From Flavobacterium sp. ACN6 (lineage in GTDB: Bacteria > Bacteroidota > Bacteroidia > Flavobacteriales > Flavobacteriaceae), in contig NZ_MRCQ01000006.1 in NCBI RefSeq assembly GCF_002304005.1, positions 1 through 64,000 on the forward strand: a DNA stretch of 64,000 nt, in the 5' to 3' direction. Below, piece by piece: positions 63,974 through 64,000 of this stretch. The notes below the pieces were generated by a model. That model was not told the origin of the DNA, ran no database searches, and saw only the letters and a program-made list of their open reading frames with translations. The position numbers were made by a program, and so were the translations under genes. The stretch's first letter is position 1. Every line of letters begins with the position of its first letter.

Positions 63974-64000
63974 TGAGGTGCTGAGATGCTGAGGTACTGA
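63974..64000. repeat. Octamer repeat of the AACCTCAG family
   Basis: TGAGGTGC, TGAGATGC and TGAGGTAC in tandem, then TGA at the window end. On the minus strand these read TACCTCAG, CATCTCAG and CACCTCAA, the same family as the array at 1-120. It may continue past the window. Confidence 0.75.

Overview
The window is a low-GC chromosomal segment from a member of the Bacteroidetes, almost certainly the genus Flavobacterium. The evidence is signal peptides ending in F/M/T-A-Q, a type IX secretion (T9SS) substrate followed by SprF-like and OmpA-like genes, a fused SecDF, many promoters of the Bacteroidetes form (TTG, 19-20 bp, TAnnTTTG), and gene order typical of flavobacteria. It is mainly core chromosome. 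I saw no rRNA, tRNA, CRISPR array, transposase, integrase or prophage.

Layout. 0.1-3.1 kb: an rRNA methyltransferase, a DUF2167 membrane protein gene broken by an in-frame TAG, and a secreted phosphatase/phosphodiesterase. 3.3-9.6 kb: a conserved membrane-associated cluster (DUF58, MoxR, DUF4350, DUF4129, SpoIIM-like on the minus strand; RDD divergent on the plus strand). 9.7-11.6 kb: a CsgG-like secreted protein, a PH-domain membrane protein and a TRIC-type channel. 11.6-20.6 kb: a surface-polysaccharide cluster (FemAB-like transferase, DegT/FdtB aminotransferase, Wzx flippase, four glycosyltransferases, FdtA ketoisomerase) ending in ftsE. 21.0-29.0 kb: a 1004-residue TPR protein, a PhzF protein, an outer-membrane beta-barrel, a GreA-C-like protein and an unknown secreted protein. 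29.5-33.1 kb: asparagine synthetase B and a diverged copy that has lost its glutaminase residues. 33.6-39.8 kb: gyrB, mdh, secDF. 39.9-46.0 kb: a PagL-like protein, lgt, yidD, cysS, a four-helix-bundle gene in a repeat-bounded insert, folE, and an aminotransferase. 46.1-53.9 kb: a retropepsin-PDZ protein, a T9SS type B substrate with SprF-like and OmpA partners, and a lipoprotein. 54.0-64.0 kb: a DUF1573 protein, valS, a frameshifted kinase-like remnant, an APC permease, a DUF4198 protein plus a TonB siderophore receptor (a probable iron/metal locus), and an MFS transporter.

How the genes fit together. Much of the window concerns the cell envelope: glycan synthesis and export, outer-membrane barrels, lipoprotein maturation (lgt), inner-membrane insertion and secretion (yidD, secDF), and T9SS surface display.

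The most striking non-genic feature is a set of short-word repeats in intergenic gaps: an 8-bp family (AACCTCAG / CATCTTTG / TACCTTTG), a 13-bp GTTTTCAGTCTCG array, GTTTAATCG hairpins, GTTCCGTAGGAAC hairpins, an 84-bp tandem repeat, and AAATTCCAAATTCC phrases. One such phrase, with a CTGAGCGAAGTCGAAGAG word, lies in frame inside the fdtB-like coding region. The 8-bp family is in phase with the TAnnTTTG promoter box in gene leaders. The best candidates for new biology are the glutaminase-dead AsnB paralogue, the MoxR/RDD/SpoIIM membrane cluster, the four-helix-bundle insert with 24-bp direct repeats, and the in-frame repeat insertion in the aminotransferase. No DNA-binding transcription factor gene was recognised.
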